Assembly (NCBI GenBank): GCA_041178545.1 | Contig: JBEGVB010000165.1 | Span: forward strand, 1 to 27,332 | Direction of reading: 5' to 3' | Length of the DNA stretch: 27,332 nt | Source of the DNA: JBEATZ01 sp041178545 | GTDB taxonomy: Bacteria > Planctomycetota > UBA1135 > UBA2386 | Part shown: piece by piece, positions 8,305 through 17,002 of the stretch | Layout of the letters: each line of letters starts with the position of its first letter | How positions within the stretch are numbered: the first letter of the stretch is position 1 | The notes under the pieces: model-generated | Databases searched by the model: none | What the model was told of the DNA's origin: nothing | Seen by the model: only the letters and a program-made list of their open reading frames with translations | Program-made: the position numbers and the translations under genes

Positions 8305-9864
8305 ATGACCGGTCCAGTGGTCCGCGGTGCCGAGGGCGCCGTGGTGGTGTGGTTCAAGCGCGACCTGCGAGTGGACGACCACCCTGCGCTCGCGGCTGCG
8401 TGCGCGGAGGGGCGGCCGCTGGTGGCGCTGTACGTCTTCGAGCCCGAACTGCTGGCGCAGCCCGAGTCGGACCGGGCGCAGTGGGGTTTCGTCCTGGAGT
8501 CGCTCCGTGAGCTGGACGGCGCGTTGCGTCAATGCGGCAGCATGCTGGTGGTGCGGCACGGCGAGCTGGTGTCGGTCCTGCAGCACTTGCAGGGCGAACT
8601 CGCACCCTGTGGTGGGATCGGCGCCCTGTTCAGCCACGAGGAGACCGGCAACCGCGTCACGTACGACCGTGACCTGCGCGTGGGTGCATGGCTGCGTGGG
8701 TGCGGCATCCCGTGGGTGGAGCTGCCGCAGAACGGCGTCGTGCGCCGTCTCCGCTCCCGCGACGGCTGGAGCAGGAACTGGGAGCAGCGCATGCGCCAGG
8801 CCCTGGTGCCCGCGCCCGCGAGCATCCACCCAGCCCCGGTCGCGCCCGGACGGCTCCCGACGCTCGAAGAGCTCGGGCTGCCGCCGACGACCATCGTCGA
8901 CCGCCAGCGCGGTGGGTGCAGTGAGGCACAGGGCCTGTTGCACGGATTCCTCCACGGGCGCGGCGAGACCTACCAGCGTGCGATGTCCTCCCCGCTCGAG
9001 GGCTGGGACGCGTGCAGCCGGCTCTCGCCGCACCTCGCGTACGGGACGGTCTCGGTCCGCACCGTGCTGCAGGCCCTGGAGGCACGCGCTGCCGAGGTGC
9101 GCGCGATGCCGCGCGCCCAGAAGGGGCTCTGGCCCGGCGCACTCAAGAGCTTCGGCTCCCGGCTGCGTTGGCACTGCCACTTCGTCCAGAAGCTGGAGGA
9201 CGAACCGCGCATCGAGTTCGAGAACGTCAACCGCGCGATGGACGGCCTGCGCGAGCAGGAGTTCGACGCCGTGCGGTTCCGTGCCTTCTGCGAGGGCCGT
9301 ACCGGCTACCCGATGGTGGACGCGTGCATCCGGTGCCTGCTTCACACCGGTTGGCTCAACTTCCGCATGCGGGCCATGCTGGTCTCCTTTGCCGCGTACC
9401 ACCTTTGGCTGCACTGGCGTGAGGTGGGGGTGTTCCTCGCGCGCCACTTCGTCGACTACGAGCCCGGCATCCACTGGAGCCAGGTGCAGATGCAGAGCGG
9501 CGTCACCGGGATCAACACCGTGCGGATCTACTCGCCGCGCAAGCAGCTGCGCGACCAGGACCCCGAAGGCGTGTTCGTGCGGCGCTGGGTGCCCGAGCTC
9601 GCGCGCGTGCCGCTCGAACTGCTCGACGAGCCGCACCGCATGACCCCTTCACAGCAGGAGGAGGCGGGGTGTCGCATCGGCACCGACTACCCTGCGCCCC
9701 TCGTCGACCACGACGAGGCGGTGGCGCTCGCCAAGCAGAGGGTCTACGCCGCGCGGCGCGCACCCGAGGCCCGTGCCGAGAGCAAGCGAGTGCATGCGCG
9801 CCATGGCAGCAGGAAGCGTCCCCGGCGTCGCAAGCCGGTACGAGCTGCGCAGGGCACTGGCTGA
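8305..9864 (+). CDS. Photolyase/cryptochrome-family FAD protein
   Basis: Protein of 519 residues. The N-terminal photolyase antenna domain starts VVVWFKRDLRVDDHPAL, and the C-terminal FAD domain includes LSPHLAYGTVSVRTV, EGRTGYPMVDACIRCL and LNFRMRAMLVSF. Family members either repair UV dimers with blue light or act as photoreceptors. The segment equivalent to the NNGGWQWAASTGTD region of E. coli PhrB reads DYEPGIHWSQVQMQSG, so the Asn next to flavin N5 is not where class I enzymes have it. The following GINTVRIYSPRKQ replaces the usual RIFNP. This suggests a divergent subfamily. The last ~35 residues are rich in Arg/Lys. It begins 41 bases after the diaphorase gene and is probably cotranscribed. 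Confidence 0.85.
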   Translation: MTGPVVRGAEGAVVVWFKRDLRVDDHPALAAACAEGRPLVALYVFEPELLAQPESDRAQWGFVLESLRELDGALRQCGSMLVVRHGELVSVLQHLQGELAPCGGIGALFSHEETGNRVTYDRDLRVGAWLRGCGIPWVELPQNGVVRRLRSRDGWSRNWEQRMRQALVPAPASIHPAPVAPGRLPTLEELGLPPTTIVDRQRGGCSEAQGLLHGFLHGRGETYQRAMSSPLEGWDACSRLSPHLAYGTVSVRTVLQALEARAAEVRAMPRAQKGLWPGALKSFGSRLRWHCHFVQKLEDEPRIEFENVNRAMDGLREQEFDAVRFRAFCEGRTGYPMVDACIRCLLHTGWLNFRMRAMLVSFAAYHLWLHWREVGVFLARHFVDYEPGIHWSQVQMQSGVTGINTVRIYSPRKQLRDQDPEGVFVRRWVPELARVPLELLDEPHRMTPSQQEEAGCRIGTDYPAPLVDHDEAVALAKQRVYAARRAPEARAESKRVHARHGSRKRPRRRKPVRAAQGTG

Positions 9865-9870
9865 CGCGCG

Positions 9871-9903
9871 CAGTGGTGTCGCACGGGTGCACGCCGACCA
9901 CTG
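9871..9903. repeat. Inverted repeat between convergent genes
   Basis: CAGTGGT (9871-9877) and ACCACTG (9897-9903) are perfect inverted repeats separated by 19 bases that can themselves partly pair (GCAC/GTGC). It lies in the 104-base gap between the photolyase and SOUL genes, which converge here. It could act as a bidirectional terminator, but there is no T-run on either side. Confidence 0.3.
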
Positions 9904-9968
9904 GATGGGGGCAGCACGTCACGAACGGCGTGCGGATCGACCGCGTGCGCGGACCGGAGCCCTGGGGC

Positions 9969-10889
9969 TCAGTTGGAGCCGCGCGCTTCCTTGGTTGCCT
10001 TCTCGACCTTGCGCACCGGCAGCTGCACCTCGAAGTACCGCTTGTCACCGCGCACGGACGGGCCGTTGTAGCCCATGGTCCGGATCGGCCCGGCGACCTC
10101 CCACGTCGTGGCGTTCGCGGCAACGAAGTCGCGCATGCGCTGGGACATCTCCTCGATGCGAGTTGCCGTGTCGCTGCCGCGTGCACCGATGCTCAGCACG
10201 GTGATCTTCGGGACGTCCACGACCTCGACCTTGCCGGCACTCCCCGCAGGGCCGACCTCGGGGGAGCCGTAGAGGAACGCCATCGAGCCCTCGCGCTCAC
10301 CCTGCTCGGTGACCACGTAGTCCACCTGCACCGGGGCCGTCATGGCAATGTCGTTCTTCTGGATGTGCTGGAACAGGGTCCAGAACGAGCCCATGGTCGC
10401 TCCGCGCCCGCGCATCGTGGCGCGCGCCATGCGGTAGGTGGGGTACTCGCGCAGCTCGAGCTCGCCGAGGCCACGGTACGCCGGGAAGTCGGCGGGCATC
10501 TCGGCCTCCATCATCGGCTGGAACCGCAGTTCCTCCCCGAGTTCGTTGGCCTCGCCGCGCAGGTGGTCCAGACCGGCCTTGGCACCTGACTCCACTGCCA
10601 GGGCACGGGCACGGGTGATGGCGGCCTCCAACCGGGTGCGCGCGGCAGAGCCCTCGGCAAGCAGGGCGACCGTGCTGGCCGCAGCGGCGACCGCTGGCCC
10701 GAAACGGGCTTCTGTCTCTTCCGGCCTGGCACCCGAGGTCTCCTGCACCAGCTGGGCGAGCTCCCGGCCTGCCGCGGCGCGACCCGCAAGGTGATCCTGC
10801 TGCAGCAGGGTCTGCTGGGCGGGGACGAGTCCCGTGAGCAGGAAGAGGGAAGAGGCAACCAGCCACGAGAAGGCGGGAATCCGGGTCAT
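9969..10889 (-). CDS. Exported SOUL/HBP-type haem-binding domain protein
   Basis: Protein of 306 residues from ATG 10889; the alternative GTG at 10937 would place 16 polar residues before the signal peptide. Signal peptide: MTRIPAFSWLVASSLFLLTGLVPAQ, with no lipobox Cys. Residues ~26-130 are Ala/Glu/Arg-rich and helical. The SOUL domain follows (~135-300): YRGLGELELREYPTYRMARATM, FWTLFQHIQKNDIAMTAPVQVDY, and the C-terminal pair KRYFEVQLPVRKVEK. The family includes haem-binding proteins of eukaryotes and many bacterial homologues of unknown role; a bound haem cannot be confirmed here. It is 49 bases downstream of the repeat-protein gene on the same strand and may share its transcript. Confidence 0.85.
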   Translation of the reverse strand: MTRIPAFSWLVASSLFLLTGLVPAQQTLLQQDHLAGRAAAGRELAQLVQETSGARPEETEARFGPAVAAAASTVALLAEGSAARTRLEAAITRARALAVESGAKAGLDHLRGEANELGEELRFQPMMEAEMPADFPAYRGLGELELREYPTYRMARATMRGRGATMGSFWTLFQHIQKNDIAMTAPVQVDYVVTEQGEREGSMAFLYGSPEVGPAGSAGKVEVVDVPKITVLSIGARGSDTATRIEEMSQRMRDFVAANATTWEVAGPIRTMGYNGPSVRGDKRYFEVQLPVRKVEKATKEARGSN

Positions 10890-10938
10890 GGCAGCGCGTT
10901 CGGCCGCATGACAGGTGCGGATGCGCGGCGCGGGCACC

Positions 10939-12810
10939 TCACCAGGGCATCAGCCCGGCGGCATCGGTGAGCCAGGGCTGGCCGGGCGCGGCTCCCGGCA
11001 GCACCAGTGCCTGCAGCCACCAATGGCTGCCCCGCAGCGAGGGCGCTGCAGGCACGAACAGCAACTGCTCATGGCGGGTCTCGCCCGGGTCGGGGGTGCA
11101 GGCGAGCACTGCAGCGCTTGCCGCGTCCAGCAGCAGCGTGCCGAGACCGGGCAGGGCCAGCGGCACCGGGGCGAGGGTGCCCACGGCGAGGAATGCGGTT
11201 CCTGCCGTGCCGAGTTGCACCTGGACCATGCATGCACTGCCGAGGGGCTGGATGCGCCGGAACTCGGGGAACTGGGCCTGCGGGGCGACTTCGGGTGCCG
11301 AGCTCCACGCGAGCAGGGTGTGCGCGGTCGCGATGACCCCGCACTCCGAACTTGCGGTCACGGCCTGGGCGGGTTCCGTCAGCACGTTGGTCTCGAGCCG
11401 GCCGGAGAGCGCCCCGTACCCGACCGCCAGTGGGCCGTCGTGCCCGACCAGCGTGGTCCGCCACGCCTGCAGCGTGGGCGTCGCAGCAGGGGACGTGCGC
11501 GGGACCTCGAGCCAGGCGTCCCTGCGGGCGTCGAACACGTGCACGTGGCCTGCGTCGACCAGTGCAGCCACAGCGCTGTTCGGGTTGCCCACCGGCGTGC
11601 CCGGCCCGGCGTGCGCCACCGTGGCGCCGCTGCGCGCAGACCATGCGCGCCATCCCGTCGTCGTCGGCAGCAGTGCCGACTGGGTGGCGAGGAATGGCAG
11701 GCTGTTCTGCACGTCGGCAGGTGCCTGGACCCACTGGCCGAGCAGTGCGCTGTACAGCCACGGCGGGCCGCCTGCACGCGGCAAGGCTGCGACCACCGCA
11801 GCACTCAGGGTCTCGGCACTCGAGTCGAGGGTCAGTGGCGCGAGCGTCCCGCGCAAGGCGCTGTAGGCCTGCAGGCTGGTGCCGTCCGCCAGCAGCGCAA
11901 CCGTCGTCGAGGTCCGCAGGGTCCCCTGCAGCCCGAGCCCTGCGAGCGTCCAGCCCGCCGTCACCGGCGAGTAGAGGTGCACGGCAACGCCACTGCGCAG
12001 CGCCACCAGGTCCTCCTGCACGGCCATCTCGCTGAACGCGCCCACCGGGCTCGACTGGAAGCCGCCGCGCAGGCCGCTGAAGGCGAGTGCCGTGGCCCCG
12101 TCGTGCCACAGCACCCAGTCGTCGCTGCGGACGAAGGTGGCGCCGGGTGCGGGTGCCGCAGCCGTCGACCAGGTGCCCGTCCCTGCGGCAAACCCGTGGA
12201 CCGTCGCACCGGTGACGGCCACCGCGCCGGTGCCGTCGGCAGAGAGCACCGATGCAGGCCCTGTCGTCTGCACGTCCACCCACGTGGGCGAGAAGGCACT
12301 GAGCGCCCCGAGGGTCGCGCCGTCCGCGACGAGGGCCACGTGGCGCTGGACGACCACGCCTGCTCCGGTTCCGAGCGCACGGGAACGCCACCGCCCGTCG
12401 AAGCCGCTGAAGTGGTGCAGCACGGATCCGTCGCGCACCAGCGCGATCGAGTCGTTGCGCTGGCTCGCCGGGTTGACGACGAGTGCGGCAGGTCCCGCAG
12501 CCAGGTGCTCGAAGGTCCCGCGCATGGAGCTGAATGCCGTGAAGCCGCTGCTGTCGCGCCACAGCACCCAGTCGTTCGCGAGTCGGAGGGCCGGGGAGCC
12601 GGGTGCCGGGTGGGCGTGCCACCGCCGCGTGGCTGCCGAGAAGACGTGCACCACGTCCGGCTGCTGCGCCACCACGAGCTTGCCCAGCGACTGCACCTGC
12701 ACGTTTGCGGTGCCCCCGGGGAGCGCGAGCGGCGCCCATGCCGAGGGACCCTGCGCAGTTGCGAGGGCCGCGAGGCAGGCGGCAGCGAGCATCGGCAGCC
12801 GGTGGAGCAT
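10939..12810 (-). CDS. Secreted protein with about a dozen propeller-like repeats
   Basis: Protein of 623 residues; ATG 12810 is chosen because it opens a signal peptide (MLHRLPMLAAACLAALATAQ), whereas the longer open frame upstream does not. From ~25 to ~500 a unit of about 36-40 residues recurs roughly twelve times, with consensus close to (V)ALVxDGxxLxAFSALRGxW. Examples are NDWVLWRDSSGFTAFSSMRG, DDWVLWHDGATALAFSGLRG, VALLADGTSLQAYSALRG and VAALVDAGHVHVFDARRDAW. This looks like a beta-propeller (Kelch-like) but matches no repeat I can name with certainty. The last ~100 residues (LGSACMVQVQ, PLALPGLGTLLLD, LQALVLPGAAPG) resemble the C-terminal module of the 1064-3724 protein. Function unknown; exported or surface-bound. 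Confidence 0.8.
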   Translation of the reverse strand: MLHRLPMLAAACLAALATAQGPSAWAPLALPGGTANVQVQSLGKLVVAQQPDVVHVFSAATRRWHAHPAPGSPALRLANDWVLWRDSSGFTAFSSMRGTFEHLAAGPAALVVNPASQRNDSIALVRDGSVLHHFSGFDGRWRSRALGTGAGVVVQRHVALVADGATLGALSAFSPTWVDVQTTGPASVLSADGTGAVAVTGATVHGFAAGTGTWSTAAAPAPGATFVRSDDWVLWHDGATALAFSGLRGGFQSSPVGAFSEMAVQEDLVALRSGVAVHLYSPVTAGWTLAGLGLQGTLRTSTTVALLADGTSLQAYSALRGTLAPLTLDSSAETLSAAVVAALPRAGGPPWLYSALLGQWVQAPADVQNSLPFLATQSALLPTTTGWRAWSARSGATVAHAGPGTPVGNPNSAVAALVDAGHVHVFDARRDAWLEVPRTSPAATPTLQAWRTTLVGHDGPLAVGYGALSGRLETNVLTEPAQAVTASSECGVIATAHTLLAWSSAPEVAPQAQFPEFRRIQPLGSACMVQVQLGTAGTAFLAVGTLAPVPLALPGLGTLLLDAASAAVLACTPDPGETRHEQLLFVPAAPSLRGSHWWLQALVLPGAAPGQPWLTDAAGLMPW

Positions 12811-12818
12811 GGCGCGGA

Positions 12819-12824
12819 AACCTA
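12819..12824 (-). promoter_or_regulatory. -10-like element of the repeat-protein gene
   Basis: TAGGTT on the minus strand lies eight bases upstream of the ATG at 12810, with no ribosome site between. This is the arrangement of a leaderless promoter. The best -35 candidate at 17 bases (TGTGCG) is weak. Confidence 0.35.
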
Positions 12825-12903
12825 GCCCAAGGGACCGCCCCCGCACAGTCACCCGGTGCCTGCCGCAGACGTGGGACAACCAGGGGGTGGGCCGAATGGC
12901 ACC

Positions 12904-12931
12904 TTGTCGCGCGCCGTCCGGGCGGCACCAT
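12904..12931 (+). promoter_or_regulatory. Putative leaderless promoter of the MgtC/DUF4010 gene
   Basis: TTGTCG (12904-12909), 16 bases, CACCAT (12926-12931), then seven bases to the GTG start at 12939. No Shine-Dalgarno sequence is present. Same geometry as the promoters before 6569 and 14228. Confidence 0.4.
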
Positions 12932-12938
12932 CGCTGCT

Positions 12939-14171
12939 GTGGAGCAGGACGCTGCATTCGGTGCACTGGCGCTGGCGCTCGGGCTCGGGTTGTTGGTGGG
13001 ACTGCAACGCGAACGCGCCGGCAGCAGCCGCGCCGGGTCGCGCACCGTCCCGCTGATCACCCTGCTCGGTGCGATCTGTGCGTTGCTGGTGCCTGCCGTC
13101 GGCGGGTGGGTGGTGGCAGCAGGGCTGCTGGGGGTCACTGCCGCGATCGTGGGGGCCAGCCTGCGCGACGAACGGCCCGCGGACCAGCGCACCGGACTGG
13201 CCTCGGAGGTGTCGATGCTCGTCATGTACGGGATCGGCGCGCTCTGCGTGCTCGCGAGCTGGGAACTCGCCGTCGTGCTCGGTGGCGCGGTGCTGCTCTT
13301 GCTGCACTTCAAGCAGCCGCTCCATGCCCTTGCACGTCGGATCGGCGAGGAGGACGCCCACGCCGTGGCCCGGTTCGCCCTGCTGAGCATGGTGATCCTG
13401 CCGGTGCTGCCGGACGTGAACGTGGGCCCCCACGGTGCCCTCAACCCGCACCGCACCTGGCTGGTGGTGGTTCTGGTGGTCGGCATCGGGTTGGTTGCGC
13501 ACGTGGCCCGCAGGACGTTGGGCGTCCGCGCCGGGACACTCGTGGGAGGACTCGTCGGCGGGCTCGTCAGTTCGACCGCGACCACGGCGGCGATGGCCCG
13601 CAGCGCGCGGGGTGGTGCACCGACCGCAAGCGCTGCGCTCGTCGTGCTCCTTGCCTCCGTCATGGTCGTGCCGAGGCAGCTTGCCGAACTTGCCGTGCTC
13701 GCACCCGCGGCGCTGCCGACGGTTGCAGTGCCGCTGCTGCTCGTGATGGCCACCTTCGTTCCAGGTGCCGTGATGCTGTGGCGACGGATGGGGGTCCATG
13801 CCGATGCTCCCGCGACTGCGAACCCGGCAGAACTGCGCCCAGCCCTGCTCTTCGGCGTGCTGTTCGCCCTCGTCTCGCTGGCAGCCGCCGCTGCCTCCGA
13901 CCGCGCGGGACCTGCTGCCGTCTACGCGGTGGCCACCCTCTCTGGCCTCGTCGAGCTGGATGCGATCACCATCTCCACCGGGACCATGGTCGCCAATGGC
14001 AGGATCGAGGCGCTCACGGGCGAACGAGCCCTGCTGATGGCGTTCGGCAGCAACCTGGTCGCCAAGGTCGTGCTGGCATGGGCCCTGGGCGGTCGCGGGA
14101 TCGGTTGGCCGGTGCTGTTCGGGTTCCTCCCGCCGCTGGCCGCGGTGGTGGTGCTCGTGGTGCGGGCCTGA
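12939..14171 (+). CDS. MgtC/SapB and DUF4010 family membrane protein
   Basis: Protein of 410 residues from GTG 12939; the open frame continues upstream for 112 codons but only as unstructured Arg/Pro/Ala sequence antisense to the neighbouring gene. The N-terminal MgtC-like signature is FGALALALGLGLLVGLQRER, followed by TVPLITLLGAICALLVPAVGGW and EVSMLVMYGIGAL. The rest is a DUF4010-type region with LNPHRTWLVVVLVVGIGLVAHV and GTLVGGLVGGLVSSTATTAAMA. About ten to twelve hydrophobic segments span the inner membrane. MgtC-like domains are linked to Mg2+ stress and ATP synthase control, but the role of DUF4010 fusions is not established. It lies 56 bases before fdhA, which has its own promoter candidate. 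Confidence 0.85.
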   Translation: MEQDAAFGALALALGLGLLVGLQRERAGSSRAGSRTVPLITLLGAICALLVPAVGGWVVAAGLLGVTAAIVGASLRDERPADQRTGLASEVSMLVMYGIGALCVLASWELAVVLGGAVLLLLHFKQPLHALARRIGEEDAHAVARFALLSMVILPVLPDVNVGPHGALNPHRTWLVVVLVVGIGLVAHVARRTLGVRAGTLVGGLVGGLVSSTATTAAMARSARGGAPTASAALVVLLASVMVVPRQLAELAVLAPAALPTVAVPLLLVMATFVPGAVMLWRRMGVHADAPATANPAELRPALLFGVLFALVSLAAAAASDRAGPAAVYAVATLSGLVELDAITISTGTMVANGRIEALTGERALLMAFGSNLVAKVVLAWALGGRGIGWPVLFGFLPPLAAVVVLVVRA

Positions 14172-14191
14172 CCGCGCAAGTTGGCCGGTCG

Positions 14192-14220
14192 TTGCCGACC
14201 TCGTCCCGCTCTGCTCCAAT
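14192..14220 (+). promoter_or_regulatory. Putative leaderless promoter of fdhA
   Basis: TTGCCG (14192-14197), 17 bases, TCCAAT (14215-14220), then seven bases to the ATG at 14228. No ribosome site is visible. The spacing matches the promoter of the partner subunit gene at 6569, so both subunits may be expressed from similar signals. Confidence 0.45.
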
Positions 14221-14227
14221 CCTCCGC

Positions 14228-17002
14228 ATGACTGCAACGGACCCGGTGCCTGCCGCCAGGACTGCGACCCAGACCCTCCGCATCGACGGCCAGGACGTGG
14301 ACTTCCGTCCCGGTGAGACCGTCTACGAGGCAGCGCGGCGCGCCGGGCGGGAGGTGCCGACCCTCTGCTACGACCCCCGGCTCGAGGCCTTCGGCGCCTG
14401 TCGGTTGTGCGTGGTCGAGGTCGAGGGCTCGCGCAACCCGGTGGCCTCGTGCACGTCGAAGTGCCACCCGGGCATGGTCGTGCGCACGGCCACCGAGAAG
14501 CTCGACAAGCACCGCACCACGCTGCTGGAGATGGTGGTGAGCGAGAATCGCGAGGTCGACGTCGACCCGCTGCGCGGACATGCCAGCCAGGAGCTGAGGA
14601 CGCTGGCGGACCGCTACGGTGCCCGCAGCGGCAGGTTCGCGGGCGCGAAGTCCGGCACCTCCCACCCGACCGACACCAACCCCTTCATCCTGCGCGACTA
14701 CGAGCAGTGCATCAGCTGCTACCGCTGCGTGCGGGTTTGCGCGGAGCAGGAGGGCGACCACGCCATCTCGATCGCGAACCGCGGGTTCCACACGCAGATC
14801 ACGGCGGAGTTCGACCACCACCTCAAGGAATCCTCCTGCACCTTCTGCGGCCAGTGCGTGCAGACCTGCCCGACTGGCGCACTCGCGGACAAGAAGGCAC
14901 TGCGCGCCGCGGACCTGCCCGGCGAGGTCCAGCGCACCCGCACCGTGTGTCCCTACTGTGGCGTCGGCTGCCAGGTGGACATGCTCACCAAGGGCACGCA
15001 GGTCGTCGGCATCCAGCCGGCCATGGACGGCCCTGCCAACGAGGGCGCCCTCTGCATCAAGGGCCAGTTCGCCTTCGACTTCATCCAGCACCGCGACCGG
15101 CTCAAGACGCCGATGGTGCGCAACGACCACGGCAAGCTGGTGCCCGCCACGTGGGAGGAGGCGCTCGACCGCGCGGCAGCCGGGTTCCTGAAGGCATCGC
15201 GCGAGAACGGCCCGGGTGCGGTCTACGCCATTGCCTCCGGCCGCGCGCCGGTGGAGGCATCGTACGCGGTGCAGAAGTTCGTCCGTGCGGGCTTCGGCAC
15301 CAACCGCATCGACAACTGTTCACGACATTGACACAGCCCCACGGTCACCGGTCTGGTGGCCCAGATTGGACGCGGCGCCTCCTCGAACCCGCTCTCCGAC
15401 ATGGAGAAGCCCGAGGTGATCCTGTGCATCGGCACCAACATGACCGAGTGCCACCCCGTTGCCGCCACGCGCCTGAAGAAGGCGAAGAAGCGCGGGGCCC
15501 GCATGGTCGTGGTGGACCCGCGCCGCATCGGCCTTGCCGAGATGGCGGACCTCTACCTGCCGATCCGCGTCGGCACCGACGTCTCGCTGCTGCTCGCGAT
15601 GGCGCACGTGATCGTGCGCGACGGACTCGTGAACCGTGAGTTCGTCGAGTCGCGCACCAAGGACTTCGACGCCCTTGCCGCCCACGTTGCCAAGTTCCCG
15701 CCGAGTTGGGCGGAGACCGTCTGCGGCGTGCCTGCCGCGGACATCGAGACGGCCGCGAGGTGGTACGCACAGGGCAGGCCTGCTGCCATCTACTACACGC
15801 TCGGGATCACCGAGCACATCAGCGGTGTCGACAACGTGCAGAGCCTGTGCAACCTGGCGCTGCTCACCGGCAACCTCGGTGTCGAGGGCGGCGGCATCAA
15901 CCCGATGCGCGGCCAGAACAACATCCAGGGCTCGGGCGACGCAGGCGGCATCCCCGCCAACTTCCCGGGCTACCAGTCCGTCACCGACCCTGCCAACCAG
16001 GAGAAGTTCGAGAAGCTGTACGGGAAGAAGGTGGAACTCGCGCGCGGCATCACGAAGGTCGACGCCTTCGAGCGTGCGGGCAAGGAAGTGTTCGCCATGC
16101 TCATCTGCGGCGAGAACTCGCTGGTGAGCGATGCCGACCGCCACCACACCGAGCACGCGATGAAGCAGCTCGACCACCTCGTGGTGATCGACATCTTCCT
16201 CACCGAGACCGCGGAGATCGCAGACGTGGTGCTGCCGGCATCGGCATGGGGCGAGACCGACGGCACGCAGGTGAACACCGAACGCCGCGTGCAGCGCTTG
16301 CGCCAGGCAGTGCCTGCCCAGGGCGAGTCGCGTCCCGACTGGTGGATCGTCATGGAGATCGCACGCCGGTGCGGCATCCAGGGCTTCGACTGGAACTCGG
16401 CAGCCGACGTGTTCGACGAGCTGTGCTCGGTGTCGCCGATCTTCGCCGGACTCGACTGGGAGCGCGTCGGCCGCGAGTCGATCCAGTGGCCGGTGCCCGG
16501 CAAGGACCACCCCGGCACCCCGATCCTGCACGTGGGGGAGTTCAAGAACGGACGCGGACTGTTCCGTCTCGTCGAGTACCGCCCGCCGGCCGAGTCGGTC
16601 AGCGAGGAGTACCCGGTGTGGCTCACCACGGGCCGCCGCCTGCAGGCCTACCACACGCGCACCCAGACCGGACGGTCGCAGGGCATCGACTACCTGCTGG
16701 ACGAGGAGTCCCTCGAGATCCACCCCGAGGACATGCGTGCATGGGGCCTCGCCGACGGCGACTGGGTCCGCATGAGCAGCCCGCGTGGCCACGTGCACCT
16801 CAAGGTGCGTTCGGCCGCGAAGAGCCCGCGCGGCACCGTGTTCTGCTCCTTCAGCTTCAACAACGTCCCCGTGAACTTCCTCACCGGCGGCGGCTACGAC
16901 CCGGTCACCAAGACGGCCGAGCTCAAGGTCTGCCCGGTCCGCGTGCAGAAGGTCAGCGCACAGGCCGTGCGCGAGGAGCAGTCCGCAGCCGCGGGCCACT
17001 GA
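14228..17002 (+). CDS. fdhA: Selenocysteine-containing formate dehydrogenase alpha subunit
   Basis: One 924-residue protein read through an in-frame TGA (15329-15331) as selenocysteine 368, in DNCSRH-U-HSPTVTG. Sec/Cys followed by His is the Mo/W ligand site of formate dehydrogenases. Without read-through the gene splits at 15331; both halves share one frame and are each FdhA-like. N-terminal 2Fe-2S domain: C47, C58, C61, C75. Two 4Fe-4S clusters: C161/164/167/171 and C204/207/210/214. The molybdopterin-domain 4Fe-4S cluster has CPYCGVGC at 241-248 and LCIKG. Later motifs are RGQNNIQGSGDAGG and a C-terminal dinucleotide-binding domain (TTGRRLQAYHTRTQTGRS). The His-Cys cluster usual between the 2Fe-2S and 4Fe-4S domains is not visible. 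It oxidises formate to CO2 and would feed the NuoEF-like subunit at 6569. Its 3' end overlaps the convergent gene by 50 bases. Confidence 0.95.
15343..15361 (+). promoter_or_regulatory. Bacterial SECIS element of fdhA
   Basis: GGTCACC (15343-15349) pairs with GGTGGCC (15355-15361) as a seven-base-pair stem with one G-U pair, closed by the loop GGTCT. The stem starts 11 bases and the loop 18 bases after the TGA codon. From memory, the E. coli fdhF SECIS has the same GGUCU loop at the same distance. It lies within the coding sequence and would recruit SelB with Sec-tRNA. Confidence 0.9.

Noticed and set aside
9669..10589. 306-codon plus-strand open frame over the photolyase end and SOUL gene
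   Set aside because: It is antisense to the SOUL domain and has no recognisable protein features.
12603..12938. 112-codon N-terminal extension of the MgtC-like gene
   Set aside because: It is antisense to the repeat-protein gene, has Arg/Pro/Ala composition only, and the MgtC signature begins right after GTG 12939.
11069..13753. 894-codon minus-strand open frame
   Set aside because: Overlaps two well-supported genes in other frames and shows only shadow composition.
14228..17002. fdhA as a frameshifted or nonsense-mutated pseudogene, or as two genes split at 15331
   Set aside because: Both halves are in the same frame, the TGA is at the catalytic Sec/Cys site, a canonical SECIS hairpin follows, and no other damage is seen.
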